This document shows, in pieces, positions 62,949 to 64,000 of a stretch of DNA of 64,000 bases. The position numbers and the translations under genes are program-made. Source of the DNA: Candidatus Faecousia intestinigallinarum (lineage in GTDB: Bacteria > Bacillota > Clostridia > Oscillospirales > Oscillospiraceae); NCBI GenBank assembly GCA_018715805.1, contig DVKX01000018.1, positions 1 to 64,000 on the forward strand. The letters run 5' to 3'. Positions within the stretch are counted from its first letter, which is position 1. Every line of letters begins with the position of its first letter. The notes under the pieces are model-generated. The model made no database searches. It was not told the origin of the DNA and saw only the letters and a list, made by a program, of their open reading frames with translations.

Positions 62949-63152
62949 ATGGATACGCTTGCGCTGATCCTGTCGATCATCGGCTGCATCAACTGGGGGC
63001 TTGTGGGTATTTTCCAATTCGATCTGGTTGCCTGGCTCTGCGGCGGCCAGGGAGCCGTACTCAGCCGTATTATTTATACCATCGTCGGCCTGGCCGGTCT
63101 ATGGTGCATCAGTCTGCTGTTCCGCCGGCGAGACCGCATCGACGGGGAATAA
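62949..63152 (+). CDS. DUF378 small membrane protein
   Basis: The ATG at 62949 follows GGGAG by 9 bases. The 67-residue product has two membrane helices, LALILSIIGCINWGLVGIFQ and IIYTIVGLAGLWCISLLF, with the family's INWGLVG motif and a charged tail RRRDRIDGE. DUF378 (YuzA-like) proteins are small membrane proteins of unknown function. It is a lone plus-strand gene; the upstream stretch has GTATATT (a SigE-like -35) but no convincing -10. Confidence 0.88.
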   Translation: MDTLALILSIIGCINWGLVGIFQFDLVAWLCGGQGAVLSRIIYTIVGLAGLWCISLLFRRRDRIDGE

Positions 63153-63157
63153 CAGAT

Positions 63158-63193
63158 CAGGCGGCAGTACCCAAAAGCCGGTGCTGCCGCCTG
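63158..63193. terminator. Hairpin between convergent DUF378 and BIG2 genes
   Basis: CAGGCGGCAGTACC (63158-63171) pairs with GGTGCTGCCGCCTG (63180-63193) over 14 bp with one wobble. T-tracts are weak on both sides, so termination may be partial. Confidence 0.55.
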
Positions 63194-63199
63194 TATTCT

Positions 63200-64000
63200 T
63201 TAGAAATAGCAGCGGACGATGCAGCTGACCTTCTCCCCATTATACTCGCCATACACGGTGGTAGTACCAAAGCCCACTGCGGTGACCACACCCTTTTCAA
63301 TGGTGCATACATCCGTATCATCGCTGGTCCAGGTAATGAGGTCGGCGTGCTCCCAGTCGTCAAAGAGCTGCCACTGTTCTCCGTAGCTGCTCAGGGTAAA
63401 GTCCTCCCGGTTCAGCACCAGATCCAAATCCGGCAGCGTAGTGGCTTCCGTAGGAGGCTCGGTGGGTTCCGTCTCCGTCTGGATCTCGCAAATCACCAGA
63501 CATTCGCGGGACACGCTGCCACAGGTTACGGTAATGGTTGCCTGTCCGCCAGACACGGCGGTAATCATGCCATCCTCCGTCACCGTGGCAACGCTGGGAT
63601 CGGAGGAAGTGTAGACAATCTTATCCGTGGTATTCACAGGCGTGGGAGTCGCGCCCAAGCGCCAGTTATCCCCAACCGCATCCAGGATAACCTGGGTATC
63701 CGGCAGTACCAAATCTGTGCAGGAGAGATCCTGCTCTGTGGGCTGGGTCTGAGCCTGCGGCAGCGTCACTGTGGGTTTCGTATCCTGCTTGGCGAAGGGA
63801 TTCCAGCCGGCCGGGAGGAAGAAACGTACGCCGATATAAATAATTACCGCAATGATCGCCAGTACCAGTATCACGGCCACAGCGCTCAGCGCGCGATTGC
63901 TGCCGCCGCCCTTTTTCCGCTGCCTTTCCGGAGGAACCTCCTCCCGCCGCCCGACAGCGTTTTTATTGGCCTTATTCCGCTTGCGCACATTGGCTTTGGA
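63200..64000 (-). CDS. Membrane-anchored protein with bacterial Ig-like (BIG2) domains (5' end truncated)
   Basis: The frame is open to the right window edge. A GTG at 63988 exists, but the residues before it (SKAN) continue the same basic, Lys/Arg/Asn-rich pattern, so the gene probably starts outside. A basic cytosolic tail leads to one membrane helix (LSAVAVILVLAIIAVIIYIGV), a Thr/Gln-rich linker, one clear BIG2-type domain (KIVYTSSDPSVATVTEDGMI, GQATITVTC), a Pro/Thr/Glu linker and a second Ig-like domain (TWTSDDTDVCTIEKGVVTAV). It is probably a surface structural or adhesive protein; no catalytic motif is seen. Confidence 0.8.
   Translation of the reverse strand, partial: SKANVRKRNKANKNAVGRREEVPPERQRKKGGGSNRALSAVAVILVLAIIAVIIYIGVRFFLPAGWNPFAKQDTKPTVTLPQAQTQPTEQDLSCTDLVLPDTQVILDAVGDNWRLGATPTPVNTTDKIVYTSSDPSVATVTEDGMITAVSGGQATITVTCGSVSRECLVICEIQTETEPTEPPTEATTLPDLDLVLNREDFTLSSYGEQWQLFDDWEHADLITWTSDDTDVCTIEKGVVTAVGFGTTTVYGEYNGEKVSCIVRCYF

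Overview
The window looks like an ordinary, gene-dense chromosomal segment of an endospore-forming Clostridia member, most likely Oscillospirales/Oscillospiraceae (inferred from gene content, moderately high GC and strong Shine-Dalgarno sites; no rRNA is present to confirm it). Sporulation genes are scattered throughout: spoIIAA-spoIIAB-sigF, spoIIR, spoVAD-spoVAE, yqfC-yqfD, a ylbJ-type gene, yunB and a spoIIM-like gene. I see no rRNA, tRNA, CRISPR array, insertion sequence or prophage.

Layout. 0-7.4 kb: radA, two tyrosine recombinases (a XerC-type and XerD), a membrane-anchored DNA/RNA endonuclease with a small overlapping partner, pfkA, a SpoIIM-like membrane protein and a TIGR04086 protein. 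7.4-13 kb (minus strand): HPr-like protein, uvrC, rsmD, coaD, a coiled-coil protein and a phosphoglucomutase, separated by clear terminators. 13-20.4 kb (minus): the conserved cluster yqfC-yqfD-phoH-ybeY-(GNAT remnant)-era-yqzL-recO-mutS2. 20.5-30.4 kb: ylbJ-like and a Cys-rich 69-residue protein on plus; ligA, yunB, pcrA, the spoIIA operon and a NagZ-type GH3 enzyme on minus.

30.5-42 kb: valS with a Val-specific T-box leader, a MATE exporter, a GT2 glycosyltransferase with an inverted repeat around its promoter, a family-4 uracil-DNA glycosylase, a DacF-like carboxypeptidase with an altered KTG box, then comEA-like / response regulator / histidine kinase / GerMN lipoprotein, and exoA. 42-47 kb (minus): nnrD, a lipoprotein, a MazF-type toxin without a neighbouring antitoxin, an acidic protein of unknown function, and a MoxR/VWA pair.

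47-64 kb: pheST behind a Phe T-box, ireB and a small unknown gene, spoVAD-spoVAE followed by a 44-residue Asn/Gln-rich microprotein, the addBA helicase-nuclease operon (AddB lacks a recognisable Walker A), spoIIR, ispE, a DUF1015 gene, a DUF378 gene and the truncated start of an Ig-like (BIG2) membrane-anchored protein.

Functionally the region is weighted to DNA repair and recombination (radA, xerC/D, uvrC, mutS2, recO, ligA, pcrA, udg, exoA, addAB) and to sporulation. The least explained features are the N/Q-rich microprotein behind spoVAD-E, several long inverted repeats placed on promoters, a symmetric divergent sporulation-type promoter at yqfC/ylbJ, and a layout at spoIIR in which a hairpin, a promoter and a start codon overlap.
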